Below are positions 35,535 to 43,981 of a stretch of 64,000 bases of DNA, piece after piece. The stretch covers positions 124,001 through 188,000 of the forward strand of contig CAWHJW010000021.1 of assembly GCA_963829725.1 (NCBI GenBank). Direction: 5' to 3'. The translations under genes were made by a program, and so were the position numbers. Position 1 is the first letter of the stretch, and each line of letters opens with the position of its first letter. The notes below the pieces were generated by a model that worked only from the letters and a program-made list of their open reading frames with translations, ran no database searches and had not been told where the DNA came from. Source of the DNA: RYN-230 sp963829725 (GTDB taxonomy: Bacteria > Actinomycetota > Actinomycetes > Streptosporangiales > Streptosporangiaceae).

Positions 35535-35690
35535 CTAGGGCCCGTTATGCGTCAGGTAGCGGATCGCGTCCACGATGTCGCGCATGCAGTACCGGGAGGG
35601 GCGGCCACCCCTCCCGGCCAGCCAGGCGGGGGCGGGCAGTAACGGCTCGAGTACCGCCCATTCCGCCTCGGTCATGTCTGAGGGGTAGCG
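35535..35690 (-). mobile_element. IS5-type transposase N-terminal remnant
   Basis: YPSDMTEAEWAVLEPLLPAP then GRGGRPSRYCMRDIVDAIRY matches the start of IS5/IS4-type transposases (DUF4096). The frame ends at TLTHNGP-like sequence and stop after about 46 codons. Confidence 0.75.
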
Positions 35691-35932
35691 GCGGGCGGGT
35701 GGTGCGGGAGATCCCGCTCGGGCAGCACCGGCATGCCACCGTCGCCGGCGCTGCGGCACGGGCTGGATGGACATCACCGTCGGGGGCAGGGTAGAACGGC
35801 ACGCAAGGCTCCTGGCATCGCGCTGGCTTCGACACCCATGCGATTACCAGGGGTATACGTCACATCAGCGACACGCCGCACTGCCGCCAGGAAGATCCAG
35901 ATACGTCCCGGCCTGCGGCTCCGGCCCGGTTT

Positions 35933-36988
35933 TCAAGCGGGCACTAAGTCAGATGCGTCCGTGAGGTCGAAGAACCGGCGGACCCGGGGCGAGCGGCGAG
36001 CCAGGCTCCGGAGCCCGGGCAAGGAGAATGCGGCCTGTGAGATGCTCCCGTAGCGGTCGTAGATGGCAGCGTTCAGTTCCATCGCGATGATGATGGCCCG
36101 GCCGAGGATGAAAAACCAGCCGAGTGTCACAACTGTCGTGCCAAAGGTTCCGTAGAGCTGGCTGGCGTGATCGAGGCGATCGGGGAGGTAAAGCTCGCTC
36201 ACGGCGTGCATCACGGTGATGGTGAGCGCGACGAGCAGGCAGCCCGGCAGCAGCACACCGGGATCCTCGGTTGCCCGGGGGAGGAGCATCGAGATGCCCA
36301 GCCATGCGATCGCGTAGATCAGGAGCGCGGGGAGAAAAGAGGCGCTCGCGGGACCGATGCCGAAGGACTCCTTGATCCTGCCGATGAGAATGGCGATCAC
36401 GCCTATGGTGCAGACAAGGCCCGCAACAGCGCCCACCGCGCGGAGCCGGGGGTGGCTGCCCGGCGGCAGCCCCCATGCGGCCGCGCTTGCCGCATATAGC
36501 ACCCGGCTCAGGGACCGTCCAGCAGCCAAGACGCCCCACAGGCCGAGCAGCACCGCGACCCACCGGGTGAGCCCGGGCTGGTGAAATGCCATACTGACTT
36601 GCTTGGCCAGGCCGCCGGAGATCCCGGCCGCCCGGTTCGCGGAACGCGCATCGGCAACGTCGGAGGCGAAGCCGGCCACTCCGATCGTGAGGAGCAGCAA
36701 GGGCAGGAAGAAAAGGAACAGCCGGAACGCGAGCGCACTGCTCATCACCGATCCGGCCGCCCGCCGGTCCCTTCGGAAGGTGCCGAGGACGACATCGACA
36801 ACGGGGATGCCCTGGTACCTTGCCAGCCACCGCTGGGCCCTTGTCACCCCACCCCGAGTCGCCGCGGCAAATCTCATGAGGCCCGTGTCGTTAGCGGCAC
36901 CACCGGCCGCATTATCGTTAGCGTTGTCAGGCACAGCGCCGCGATGCAGCCGATCGCGGCTGGTTGACTTTCGGCGACGCACGGTCAT
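35933..36988 (-). CDS. YihY/BrkB-type integral membrane protein
   Basis: 351 residues, with a basic, polar N-terminus (RRRKSTSRDRLHR) and then about six hydrophobic helices: around 85-110 (ALAFRLFLFFLPLLLLTIGV), 140-165 (WVAVLLGLWGVLAAGRSLSR), 185-205 (VAGLVCTIGVIAILIGRI), 215-235 (FLPALLIYAIAWLGISMLL), 248-265 and 285-310 (FGTTVVTLGWFFILGRAIII). This spacing, and the MELNAAIYDR after the last helix, fit the YihY/virulence-factor BrkB family. The role of the family is uncertain; transport of an unknown solute has been suggested. Monocistronic. Confidence 0.88.
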   Translation of the reverse strand: MTVRRRKSTSRDRLHRGAVPDNANDNAAGGAANDTGLMRFAAATRGGVTRAQRWLARYQGIPVVDVVLGTFRRDRRAAGSVMSSALAFRLFLFFLPLLLLTIGVAGFASDVADARSANRAAGISGGLAKQVSMAFHQPGLTRWVAVLLGLWGVLAAGRSLSRVLYAASAAAWGLPPGSHPRLRAVGAVAGLVCTIGVIAILIGRIKESFGIGPASASFLPALLIYAIAWLGISMLLPRATEDPGVLLPGCLLVALTITVMHAVSELYLPDRLDHASQLYGTFGTTVVTLGWFFILGRAIIIAMELNAAIYDRYGSISQAAFSLPGLRSLARRSPRVRRFFDLTDASDLVPA

Positions 36989-37499
36989 GGACTCACCTAA
37001 GCACCGTGACGGAAATCAAGGCTTAACCCATCGGAACATACCGTGCGGACATTTGCCTGGATCATGTGCGCCTGGCGGCTGGAAGACGCGGCCCGCGTGG
37101 CCGCATCCCGGTCCTTCGGCCTACCGGGCCGCTGCGTCGCCGACCCTGACCAGGTCGGAGGCCATTCGCGATGCCCCGGGTGACCGGTGGTGACCACGGT
37201 TTTCCGCTCGTTCTGGCGCCCCGGTGTGGCACGAATACGGACTTCGCGGCGGGATCCAGCTCAGGGCTCTGAAAGCTGTAGGTCGTCAGCGTGTGCGGTG
37301 CCAAAGTCGCACACCGGCTCTGACCTGGTGGTTCCGGGTGCTGGTCAGGCCGTTCTCCGGTATTCGCTGACCGTGGACTACGTGGCTGCGCTTGATCCGG
37401 CCGGTCATATCGATCGGCTGGCGGTCACGTCCTGCGGTGTGGTGTGTGAAGACAGCACCGCGTGATTCTCAGCACGGCCGGCGGTGGCACGGCGCGTGG
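36989..37499. other. Intergenic, no gene seen
   Basis: Short frames exist but none has a ribosome-binding site and familiar sequence. It carries the divergent promoters for YihY (leftward) and VapBC (rightward). Confidence 0.3.
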
Positions 37500-37511
37500 T
37501 AGGTTAATGGC
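37500..37511 (+). promoter_or_regulatory. Possible -10 box of a leaderless vapBC transcript
   Basis: TAGGTT at 37500-37505 ends six bases before the ATG at 37512 and there is no Shine-Dalgarno sequence, as expected for leaderless actinobacterial mRNAs. No convincing -35. Confidence 0.35.
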
Positions 37512-37757
37512 ATGAGAACTGCCATCGATTCTGCCGGGCGTGTTGTCATTCCCAAGGCGCTGCGGGACGCTCTCGGGCTGACGGCGGGCCAGTCGCTGGA
37601 GATAGCCGAACGGGACGGACGGCTGGAGATCGTGCCTGCGGCCACGCCGATGAGGCTGGTTGATGAGGGTGACGGTGTAGCCGTCGTTGCCGGTGCCGAC
37701 ATGCCCGTGCTGACGGCCGACCTGGTGCGGGACACGCTAGAGCGCATCCGCCGATGA
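37512..37757 (+). CDS. vapB: VapB-type antitoxin (AbrB/MazE fold)
   Basis: 81 residues. Residues 1-45 (MRTAIDSAGRVVIPKALRDA, LGLTAGQSLEIAERDGRLEI) form the swapped-hairpin AbrB DNA-binding domain with the typical GRVVIPK. The C-terminal tail (about 50-81) should wrap the toxin active site. The stop overlaps the toxin start by 4 nt (ATGA). Expected to neutralise the PIN toxin and repress its own operon. Confidence 0.9.
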   Translation: MRTAIDSAGRVVIPKALRDALGLTAGQSLEIAERDGRLEIVPAATPMRLVDEGDGVAVVAGADMPVLTADLVRDTLERIRR

Positions 37758-38161
37758 GGGCCGTCGATTCGAGTGTGGTCATCGCGGCCTTCGCCACCTG
37801 GCACGAGCATCACGCCATCGCCCGCAAGGCCATGGCAAGCCGGCCGCGTCTTGTCGCGCACGCGGCAGTTGAGTCCTACTCCGTGCTGACCAGGCTGCCG
37901 CCGCCACACCGGGCCCATCCGTCCATCGTGCACGCCTTCATTACAGAGCGGTTCACCGAGCCATTCCTCACCCTGTCCGAGGCCGGTTACCAGGAGCTTC
38001 TAGCCACGGTGGCCGCCGGGCAGATCCTGGGCGGCCCTGCCTACGATGCCCTGATCGCTTTCACCGCCGCCGAGCATCAGGCTACTTTGCTCAGTCTCGA
38101 CCAGCGGGCCACCGCAACCTACGAAACTGTCGGTGCTACGGTCGAGCAGCTCCTCACCTGA
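37754..38161 (+). CDS. vapC: VapC-type PIN-domain RNase toxin
   Basis: 135 residues. Acidic PIN residues are in place: Asp5 in AVDSSVVIAAF, Glu in AAVESYSVLTRLP, Asp in GGPAYDALIAFTA, and Asp in LLSLDQRA. The length is normal. VapC toxins cut tRNA or rRNA in a metal-dependent way; this one's target cannot be predicted. Translationally coupled to vapB. Such pairs often stabilise genomic islands, and here the pair lies just outside the left direct repeat and integrase remnant. Confidence 0.92.
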   Translation: MRAVDSSVVIAAFATWHEHHAIARKAMASRPRLVAHAAVESYSVLTRLPPPHRAHPSIVHAFITERFTEPFLTLSEAGYQELLATVAAGQILGGPAYDALIAFTAAEHQATLLSLDQRATATYETVGATVEQLLT

Positions 38162-38425
38162 CTCTCCGTCGCCTATACGCGGCGGAAGCGCGTACTCACG
38201 ATTCCATCACCGCCCACGGCCACCGATGGTCCGGGAGACATCGCAGATGACAAGCTGGAGTTACACGTCACCCGGACGCCGTCCGTGGTCGCGGGCAATT
38301 TCAGCGGGCCGGGACCGTCAGCGGACGGACATGTGGCGGACTGGCAAGATCACGAAGCGGGTAAGCGACCGCATAAGCGCAGGTCACGTGGCACGCGGAC
38401 GTACCAGGGCAAGCGGCCTGTACAA

Positions 38426-38584
38426 ACCGTCGGCTTAGCCTAGGTTGGTTCGAACCCGACACCTGCCACCAGGACAATTACCAGCTCCGGGGCGCTTTGG
38501 TGTCCCTGGCTCATCTCTAGGCAATGCAGCCAGAAGCCGCCCCATGCCGCTGGTCGTGGGATATACGTGGGATGGATTCCGGCC
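38426..38584 (+). repeat. Left copy of direct repeat with tRNA-3'-end-like sequence (candidate att site)
   Basis: Aligns with 42204-42373. Shared blocks include ACCGTCGGCT, the T-arm-like TTCGAACCC, ACACCTGCCACCAG (ending like an acceptor arm with CCA), a short hairpin (GGGGCGC-TTT-GGTGTCCC here), and an identical 21-bp block from TGGTCGTGGG to TACGTGGG. GTTGG and CCGAC can pair as a T stem. No D or anticodon arm precedes it, so it is not a full tRNA gene. An integrase remnant begins 70 bp inside. Confidence 0.7.
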
Positions 38585-38654
38585 CTGAGACCGGGTGTCT
38601 GGCCTGGTCGGGCGGGCATTTTTCCGACTGGCCCTGTTCTTCGGGACGCGGCAT

Positions 38655-39060
38655 CAGGCATCCCGCAGCGCGGCATCTATGCGCGTATTGGCGATGCCCT
38701 CGCCGTCATCGAGGCACTTGGCATAGATGCGGAGCAGGACTTCGACGCTGTGCCCCGTCCGCTCGGCCACATCGGTCGCGGGGACTCCCGCGTTGAGCCA
38801 GAGGGACACTGCCGCGTGGCGCAGATCGTAAGGGCACCCAGCCAGGGGTGAGGCGACCTGGGCGGGGGCCAGGGCCAGGGTGCGGGCTTCGGCCCAGACA
38901 TCGCTGATGGCGGTGGAGGCGATGGGGTGGCCGCGGTCGCTGCTGAAGATCCGGCCGTCCGGTGCGACGCCGAAGGTGTCGATGTGCGCGGAGGATGGCG
39001 GCCAGCTCGGGCGGGATGGGCACGCGGCGCGTGTCGGCGGCGGCCCGCTGCTGCCGTACT
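38655..39060 (-). pseudogene. Tyrosine recombinase (phage-type integrase) C-terminal remnant
   Basis: RVPIPPELAAILRAH reads in one frame; after an indel near 38985 the protein continues DTFGVAPDGRIFSSDRGHPI, CPYDLRHAAVSLWLNAGVPA, VAERTGHSVEVLLRIYAKCL, stopping at 38655. The catalytic LRH, the TGH and the Tyr nucleophile (RIYAKC) are present; the first catalytic Arg and the N-terminal half are missing. It points towards the left direct repeat, the usual arrangement for an integrase next to its attachment site. Confidence 0.82.
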
Positions 39061-39132
39061 AGGCTCCAAAACCATGCCGATCCTGATCAGCGTCGGGGGA
39101 GCATCGCCCACACCTATGCCCAGGAGGTTGCC

Positions 39133-39249
39133 TTGAGTCCGCGAGTTGTCTCGGCCTCCGAGTGGGTGCCCGCGCGCAAGGAGCTGCAGGCCACCGAGGA
39201 GGAGGCGGTACGTGCTCTATGGCAGATCGCTGACGACACTGGGCGCTAG
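39133..39249 (+). pseudogene. DUF899-like N-terminal scrap
   Basis: SPRVVSASEWVPARKELQAT then EEEAVRALW resembles the beginning of DUF899 proteins (VVS-x-EEW-x-AARK-x-LL-x-x-EK), the family also encoded at 49653-50374. It stops after 38 codons. Confidence 0.4.
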
Positions 39250-39298
39250 CACAAGTACGTCAAGTTGCTGTACCACGAGAAATCCCCGGAAGGTGGCC

Positions 39299-39817
39299 AT
39301 GACAAGTAATCGGAATGAGGACGCCGAGGACCAGGCGCTGCTGGCCTTCCTCGCCGCCCAGCGTGACGCGGTGCTGTCCATCGTGGCGGGGCTGGACGAG
39401 GACTCGTGGCACCGGTCGGTTGTGCCGTCGGGCTGGACGCCGGCCGGACTGGTCGAGCACCTGGGCGGGGCAGAGTGGCACTGGTTCCAGGGGGTCGTGG
39501 CCGGAAAGCACCCCGAGCCAGCGCCTGGGGATGAGGACCTGACTCCCTATGATCCGACGGCAGCATTCGTCTGTGACCAGCCCTCCGCGGAGATTATCCA
39601 TTTTTACCGCGACCAGTGCGCAAGCTCGGATGCGGTGCTGGCGGTGACACCGCTATCGGCGCGCCCGCGCGGCAGGCACGGTGTCCCCGGGCAAGGCGAA
39701 CCGCCGGATGTGCGCTGGGTCGTGCTGCACATGATCGAGGAGACCGCGCGACATGCCGGTCACCTGGACATCGCCCGGGAACTCCTCGACGGCCAGACCG
39801 GGCTCGGGCCGCGCTGA
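39299..39817 (+). CDS. DinB/DUF664-family protein
   Basis: 172 residues from ATG 39299 (GGAAGGTGG upstream). A four-helix DinB-like fold is indicated by LAFLAAQRDAVLSIVAGLDE, then SGWTPAGLVEHLGGAEWHWF (metal His in the second helix) and VVLHMIEETARHAGHLDIAR (HxxxH-type metal ligands in the last helix). Such proteins act as metal-dependent thiol transferases or S-transferases using mycothiol in actinobacteria. An isolated gene inside the direct-repeat-bounded segment. Confidence 0.9.
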   Translation: MTSNRNEDAEDQALLAFLAAQRDAVLSIVAGLDEDSWHRSVVPSGWTPAGLVEHLGGAEWHWFQGVVAGKHPEPAPGDEDLTPYDPTAAFVCDQPSAEIIHFYRDQCASSDAVLAVTPLSARPRGRHGVPGQGEPPDVRWVVLHMIEETARHAGHLDIARELLDGQTGLGPR

Positions 39818-39966
39818 CCGGCCTGATGCCATCCCCTTCTGCGAGCCCGGTAGATCGAGGCCGGTCACCCAGCCTGACCGGGCCAAATCAACTAGGTCGG
39901 CTCGGCTGCGCACTAGTGCAGCCGCTCACAAGTCCTTTGCTGGTCTCCGGTTACGTTCTGTTGTGA

Positions 39967-40703
39967 TCATGCGGCTCGGGTGAGGGCGTCCTTGCGGGGA
40001 TGGCGTTCGAGGTAGCGGGCGTGCTCGGCGTCGGCGTCGTACTTCCATTTCCAGGGGTGCGCGGTCTTGTTGTAGCCGATGGTGAACTCGGTGATCCGGG
40101 TCTCGAGGTCGTCGCGGGAGGTGAAGTCGCCGCGGCGGAGGAGTTTGCGGGTCAGGATGCTGAACCACTGCTCGATGATGTTCAGCCAAGAGGCGTGCTT
40201 CGGGGTATAGGTGACCGCGAATCTGGGGTGCGCGGAGATCCATGCCCGGGTGGCCTTGGAGGTGTGGCTGGAGCCGTTGTCCATGATCAGGCGGATCCGC
40301 AGGTGCGGGGCGATGTGCTGGTCCGGGAAACCGGCAGGCCGCGTTCTTGCAGGTGGCGGGCGATCATCGCATGCGACCAGGCTGACTCGCCCTCAGGCGG
40401 GACAAGCGTCACGGTCGCGACGACCGCCAGCCTCGCGCTCGGCCCGTGCGTCTCCGGCCGCCCGGAGCGCGGCTTGTCGAACAGGCCCCGGATGCCCTCA
40501 GCGGCGAACCGGCCGCGCCACGTCCGCACCGTGTTCACGCTGCAGTCCAGATCACGGGCGATCTCCGCGTTCTCCTTCCCCTCCGCCGCTGCGAGGACGA
40601 TCCTCGCCCGCAGCACCAGCCGCTGCGGGCTGGTGCCCGCCGCGATGATCTGCCTCAACTTCCGGTGCCGCTCAACTGTCATGCGAACCGGCACCGCGGG
40701 CAC
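39967..40703 (-). mobile_element. IS630-family transposase with internal deletion
   Basis: The N-terminal half (40703-40287) is an HTH: RMTVERHRKLRQIIAAGTSP, ENAEIARDLDCSVNTVRTWR, GIRGLFDKPRSGRPE. The C-terminal half (to 39967) carries MDNGSSHTSKATRAWI, the second catalytic Asp with the DN motif, and SWLNIIEQWFSILTRKLLRR with the catalytic Glu. The intervening about 150 residues with the first catalytic Asp are deleted at about 40285-40325, and the two halves are out of frame. Immobile by itself. Confidence 0.87.
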
Positions 40704-40823
40704 CCGCCATCCGCTTCTCCTTCCGCGTCACGGTAAGCACGGAAGAATGCCGCCGGTACCGGGCAGGACGGCGGATATCCGCCCCGGCGTGTCCCGTCAC
40801 CGCAGCCGGCGACACTGGTAGCC

Positions 40824-41162
40824 ATGCCGGTACCGCCCAAGCGCCTGAAAGAACTCGTCGAGGGAACCGTCGACCACCACGCTTCCCTCACCCGCCCTGA
40901 CCTGCAGGAAATCACTATCCGCTGGCGCGGCTCGTTCGGCTGCATGGACGCCTGGGCCGGAAACGGCGACGACAGCGACGAGCGGATCCCGCTGTGCCGC
41001 ATCGAGTACCTCGGCGACGACGACGACTGGGCCTTCGCCCTCTACGACCCCGCTACCGAGACCTACACCGACGCCATCCTGCACAACGGGCAGCACACCG
41101 GCCACCCCAGCGACGCCTACGACACCGCCGCGATCGTCCACCTCGCCGACTACCAGAAGTGA
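40824..41162 (+). CDS. Small acidic hypothetical protein
   Basis: 112 residues. The composition is acidic with Asp runs (EYLGDDDDWAFALYDPATET), and strands alternate with short loops; the C-terminus reads HPSDAYDTAAIVHLADYQK. Codon use and the clean frame support coding. No domain recognised. It follows the IS630 remnant divergently and could be a passenger. Confidence 0.6.
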   Translation: MPVPPKRLKELVEGTVDHHASLTRPDLQEITIRWRGSFGCMDAWAGNGDDSDERIPLCRIEYLGDDDDWAFALYDPATETYTDAILHNGQHTGHPSDAYDTAAIVHLADYQK

Positions 41163-41372
41163 CGATTAAGCCTGCCAGGAGCCAGGAAGGAACTTGTGAG
41201 CGGCTGCACTAGCTTGATGAGGTTAGGTCACAACCGGATTGCCCAGCTTGGAGATTGTGCAGTAGCCGCCTGGAGCGCTGTGCGGGAGGGACACCGCGGC
41301 GTGCCGCTACGGTCCCGCGACCGCAGTGGACGCTCGCAGATCAAAGGATCGGAATTCACGAAGGGGCACGAG

Positions 41373-41894
41373 ATGACTGGTGACGCAAGCACGGGCGCCC
41401 GGCTCCTGGGCACCCTGGGAACCGCAGATGGCAAGGGCGTCGTGCGCGTGGAGGACCGCTTTGATGCTGATATCGAAACCGTATGGTCAGCGCTCACCGA
41501 TCCCTCTCGTCTGGCCAGCTGGTGGGGCGAGTTTGAGGGAGACCTGCGACTAGGCGGCGAGTATCGCGCGCGGGTTTTTGCCAGCGGATGGGAAGGCACA
41601 GGGCGGGTGGAAGCCTGCGAGGCCCCGCGGCGGCTGCTGGTGCTGACCAGGGAACCGGACCAGTCTGAGGACCAGTCCATCGAGGTCACGCTGACCGCCG
41701 ACGGCGGCCAGACCACTGTGGTCTGGGAGGAACGGGGCATGCCCGTGGCCTACCTCGCCGGTTACGGGGCGGGGATCCAGGTCCATGTTGAAGATCTCGG
41801 CGCTTACCTCGCGGGGCGGGAGCGCTGCGACGCCGGTGCGCGGATGGGCGAGCTTTTCCCCGCCTACGAGCCCCTGGCCGCCAAGGTCAGCTAG
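41373..41894 (+). CDS. SRPBCC (AHSA1-like) protein
   Basis: 173 residues from ATG 41373 with AAGGGGCACGAG upstream. VRVEDRFDADIETVWSALTD, PSRLASWWGEFEGDLRLGGE, and QTTVVWEERGMPV are hallmarks of the AHSA1/activator of Hsp90 branch of the START-like SRPBCC fold. The C-terminal helix (IQVHVEDLGAYLAG) closes the ligand cavity. Soluble; substrate unknown. Often such genes neighbour ArsR regulators, but none is here. Confidence 0.88.
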   Translation: MTGDASTGARLLGTLGTADGKGVVRVEDRFDADIETVWSALTDPSRLASWWGEFEGDLRLGGEYRARVFASGWEGTGRVEACEAPRRLLVLTREPDQSEDQSIEVTLTADGGQTTVVWEERGMPVAYLAGYGAGIQVHVEDLGAYLAGRERCDAGARMGELFPAYEPLAAKVS

Positions 41895-42203
41895 GGGAGC
41901 CGACGGCCGGCCCCGCCCGCGCTGCTGGTCACCCCCACCCTGCCCGAGCACCTCAACGCCGGTCATGCCCGGTTCGCCCCAGAACTGGCTACGTTCCGTG
42001 CCGTGACCTGGGATATTTTCCGAGGCATTCAACCGCTGCGCCTGGCCTATCCCAACGTATGTCCCGCGCTCGGGAAGCTCGATAACTGCTTGAGGTCGAG
42101 CTTGCGCGATATTGAAACTCGACGATGTCAGCATCGCTGTCCACAACGGTGGCATGGGCTCGGCCACCTGGTACTCCGGATGACGGAGGTACCAATCTGT
42201 AAT

Positions 42204-42373
42204 ACCGTCGGCTCAGCCTACGTTGGCTTCGAACCCAACACCTGCCACCAGCTAAAACACCAGCTCAGGGATGCCTTGGCGTCCCTGATGCGTTTCTGGG
42301 GCATGCAGTCAGATGCCATTAGGTGCCGCTGCGTGTCACTGGTCGTGGGATATACGTGGGGTGGATTCCGGCC
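42204..42373 (+). repeat. Right copy of direct repeat with tRNA-3'-end-like sequence (candidate att site)
   Basis: Partner of 38426-38584, in the same orientation and 3.8 kb away. Here GTTGG/CCAAC pair perfectly as a T stem, and the hairpin AGGGATGCC-TT-GGCGTCCCT is nearly perfect. It includes the same 21-bp block before GGATTCCGGCC. Confidence 0.7.
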
Positions 42374-42462
42374 GGTCTGGCGTGGTTGAGCAGCGGTTGA
42401 GTTTCCAGGCTCGTGCGGGCGGATTCCGGTAATTGGTTAACTGGCGGCCGGCCTGGTGTTTG

Positions 42463-43797
42463 CTATGGCCGGGGCGGTGGTGGCTGCAGAGGGTGCATCG
42501 GGTCCTGCTCGAGGAGCCTGGCTCCGTATGCAGCGATGGACAGTCCTGCCACGCCGCGGGGATCGCTGAGCGACTGACCGCTGAGCGCTTCGAGCCGGTG
42601 CAGCCGGTTGCGTACCGTGTTGCGGTGGCAGTACAGCCGCCGTGCGGCCGCGGACGCGTTGCCGCCGCACTCGAGCCAGGTCCGCAACGTGGTCAGCAGG
42701 ACGTCCCGCTCCTCGGGGGCGAGTGCGACGACCTGGCCGAGCAGTCGGCGCACCACTCTGGCTGAGATCTCCGGCGCGCCGGCGAGGAGAGCCGCCGCCC
42801 AGTCGTCATCGACGCTGGCAACGCCAGTGCTGCCGGGTGGCAGGCACCTTCTGGCGACGGCCGCGATCCCGAGGGCCCGGCCAGTTTCGAGGGCGTCGTC
42901 GAAGTCGGGACTGATCCCTACCCGGCCGGTCGCCACCTCGGCGAGCAGATCCCTGATGAAAAGCACGTTCCGGTCCTGGCTGATGGCGACCAGGCCGGCC
43001 TGCTCGTCCGCGCGAAGTCGCCAGGCAGAGGACACGCCCCGGCGCCGGAGGAACGGGCCCACCCCCGGCAGGTTCTCGATTCCCGCTCCCGGTGTTTCCG
43101 CAGACACCGCAAGGTAGGGGCCCCGTTCCGGCAGGCCGATCGCGGGCAGGCTGCCGCCCAGCATCTTCCACTCGCCCAGCCGGCCCCCGAACAAGGCGTC
43201 GAGCAGCAGCATCCTTTGCTGCTCATCCTTCCGGGCGGACTCGATCAGAGCGTCGCGGTACTCGGCGTTGACAGCCTCGGAGCTGGTGTCCACCCAGGCC
43301 CAGACTGTGGCTGACCCACGCACCAGGCCGTCTAGCCATTCCGGGCCCCTTCGCAGCGCCCGGTCGGCGAGTGCGCCCCAGATGACGTGAAAACCCAGCC
43401 GGTACGCGTGCAGCACGGACCCGAGCGGCACGCCTTGGCCGGCCCGGCGCCGGGCGGTGTCCCGGGAGGAGGAAATGCCCGGCGATCGCTGGCTGGCAAG
43501 ATCACCGACGAAACCGGCCAGATTTTCCCCGACGCTGCGGCGCAGATCCTCGATATCGACGGCAAGGTAAGACTCGTCGGTCTGCCGCAGCATGCCGACA
43601 AGCTGCTCGGTCAGAGCGCCGAGCTCGTCGATCAACTCGGCGGCGAGCCGGGCCACTACGGTGTGGCGGGTCGGCCCTGTGCTGGCAGGGCGCATGGCCT
43701 GAACAGTACCGGCAGGGCCGCGGATAACCACGTCATACAGCTGCCGGGTTTGTACCTGGCCGCTGGGTGCACAACGTGGCGTCGTGGTTTCTGTCAC
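42463..43797 (-). CDS. PucR/CdaR-family transcriptional regulator
   Basis: 444 residues (start 43797, or Met35 at 43695). Residues about 45-150 are an N-terminal helical sensor region (VARLAAELIDELGALTEQLV; VPLGSVLHAYRLGFHVIW). A GGDEF-like degenerate middle part follows, and the C-terminal PucR HTH is typical: LLTTLRTWLECGGNASAAAR, RLYCHRNTVRNRLHRLEALS. A single-gene unit divergent from the acyl-CoA ligase/PHA synthase operon across about 185 bp, so it is a likely regulator of that operon. Confidence 0.9.
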   Translation of the reverse strand: MTETTTPRCAPSGQVQTRQLYDVVIRGPAGTVQAMRPASTGPTRHTVVARLAAELIDELGALTEQLVGMLRQTDESYLAVDIEDLRRSVGENLAGFVGDLASQRSPGISSSRDTARRRAGQGVPLGSVLHAYRLGFHVIWGALADRALRRGPEWLDGLVRGSATVWAWVDTSSEAVNAEYRDALIESARKDEQQRMLLLDALFGGRLGEWKMLGGSLPAIGLPERGPYLAVSAETPGAGIENLPGVGPFLRRRGVSSAWRLRADEQAGLVAISQDRNVLFIRDLLAEVATGRVGISPDFDDALETGRALGIAAVARRCLPPGSTGVASVDDDWAAALLAGAPEISARVVRRLLGQVVALAPEERDVLLTTLRTWLECGGNASAAARRLYCHRNTVRNRLHRLEALSGQSLSDPRGVAGLSIAAYGARLLEQDPMHPLQPPPPRP

Positions 43798-43981
43798 TGC
43801 GAACAGTGGAGCCCGCCCCGGGAGAGTGCATACTCCTCCCAGCTACCCCAGGCAGCGCCAAATGGCCGCGCGGGCGGGATGTTGTGACCTTACGCCACAT
43901 CAGCTGCTTAGCCGGGCCGCCGGTTGCGCCGATCTGGGGATGCACATGGGCGGCATCGACGGCGCCCTGCTGGAGGACCTT

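Noticed and set aside
38426..38475. tRNA gene
   Set aside because: Only a T-arm-like and acceptor-like 3' end is present; no D arm, anticodon arm or 5' acceptor strand upstream. Same for the copy at 42204.
41895..42203. Glycosyltransferase-like scrap (LLVTPTLPEHLNAG)
   Set aside because: Only about 15 residues resemble a family; too short to support a pseudogene call.
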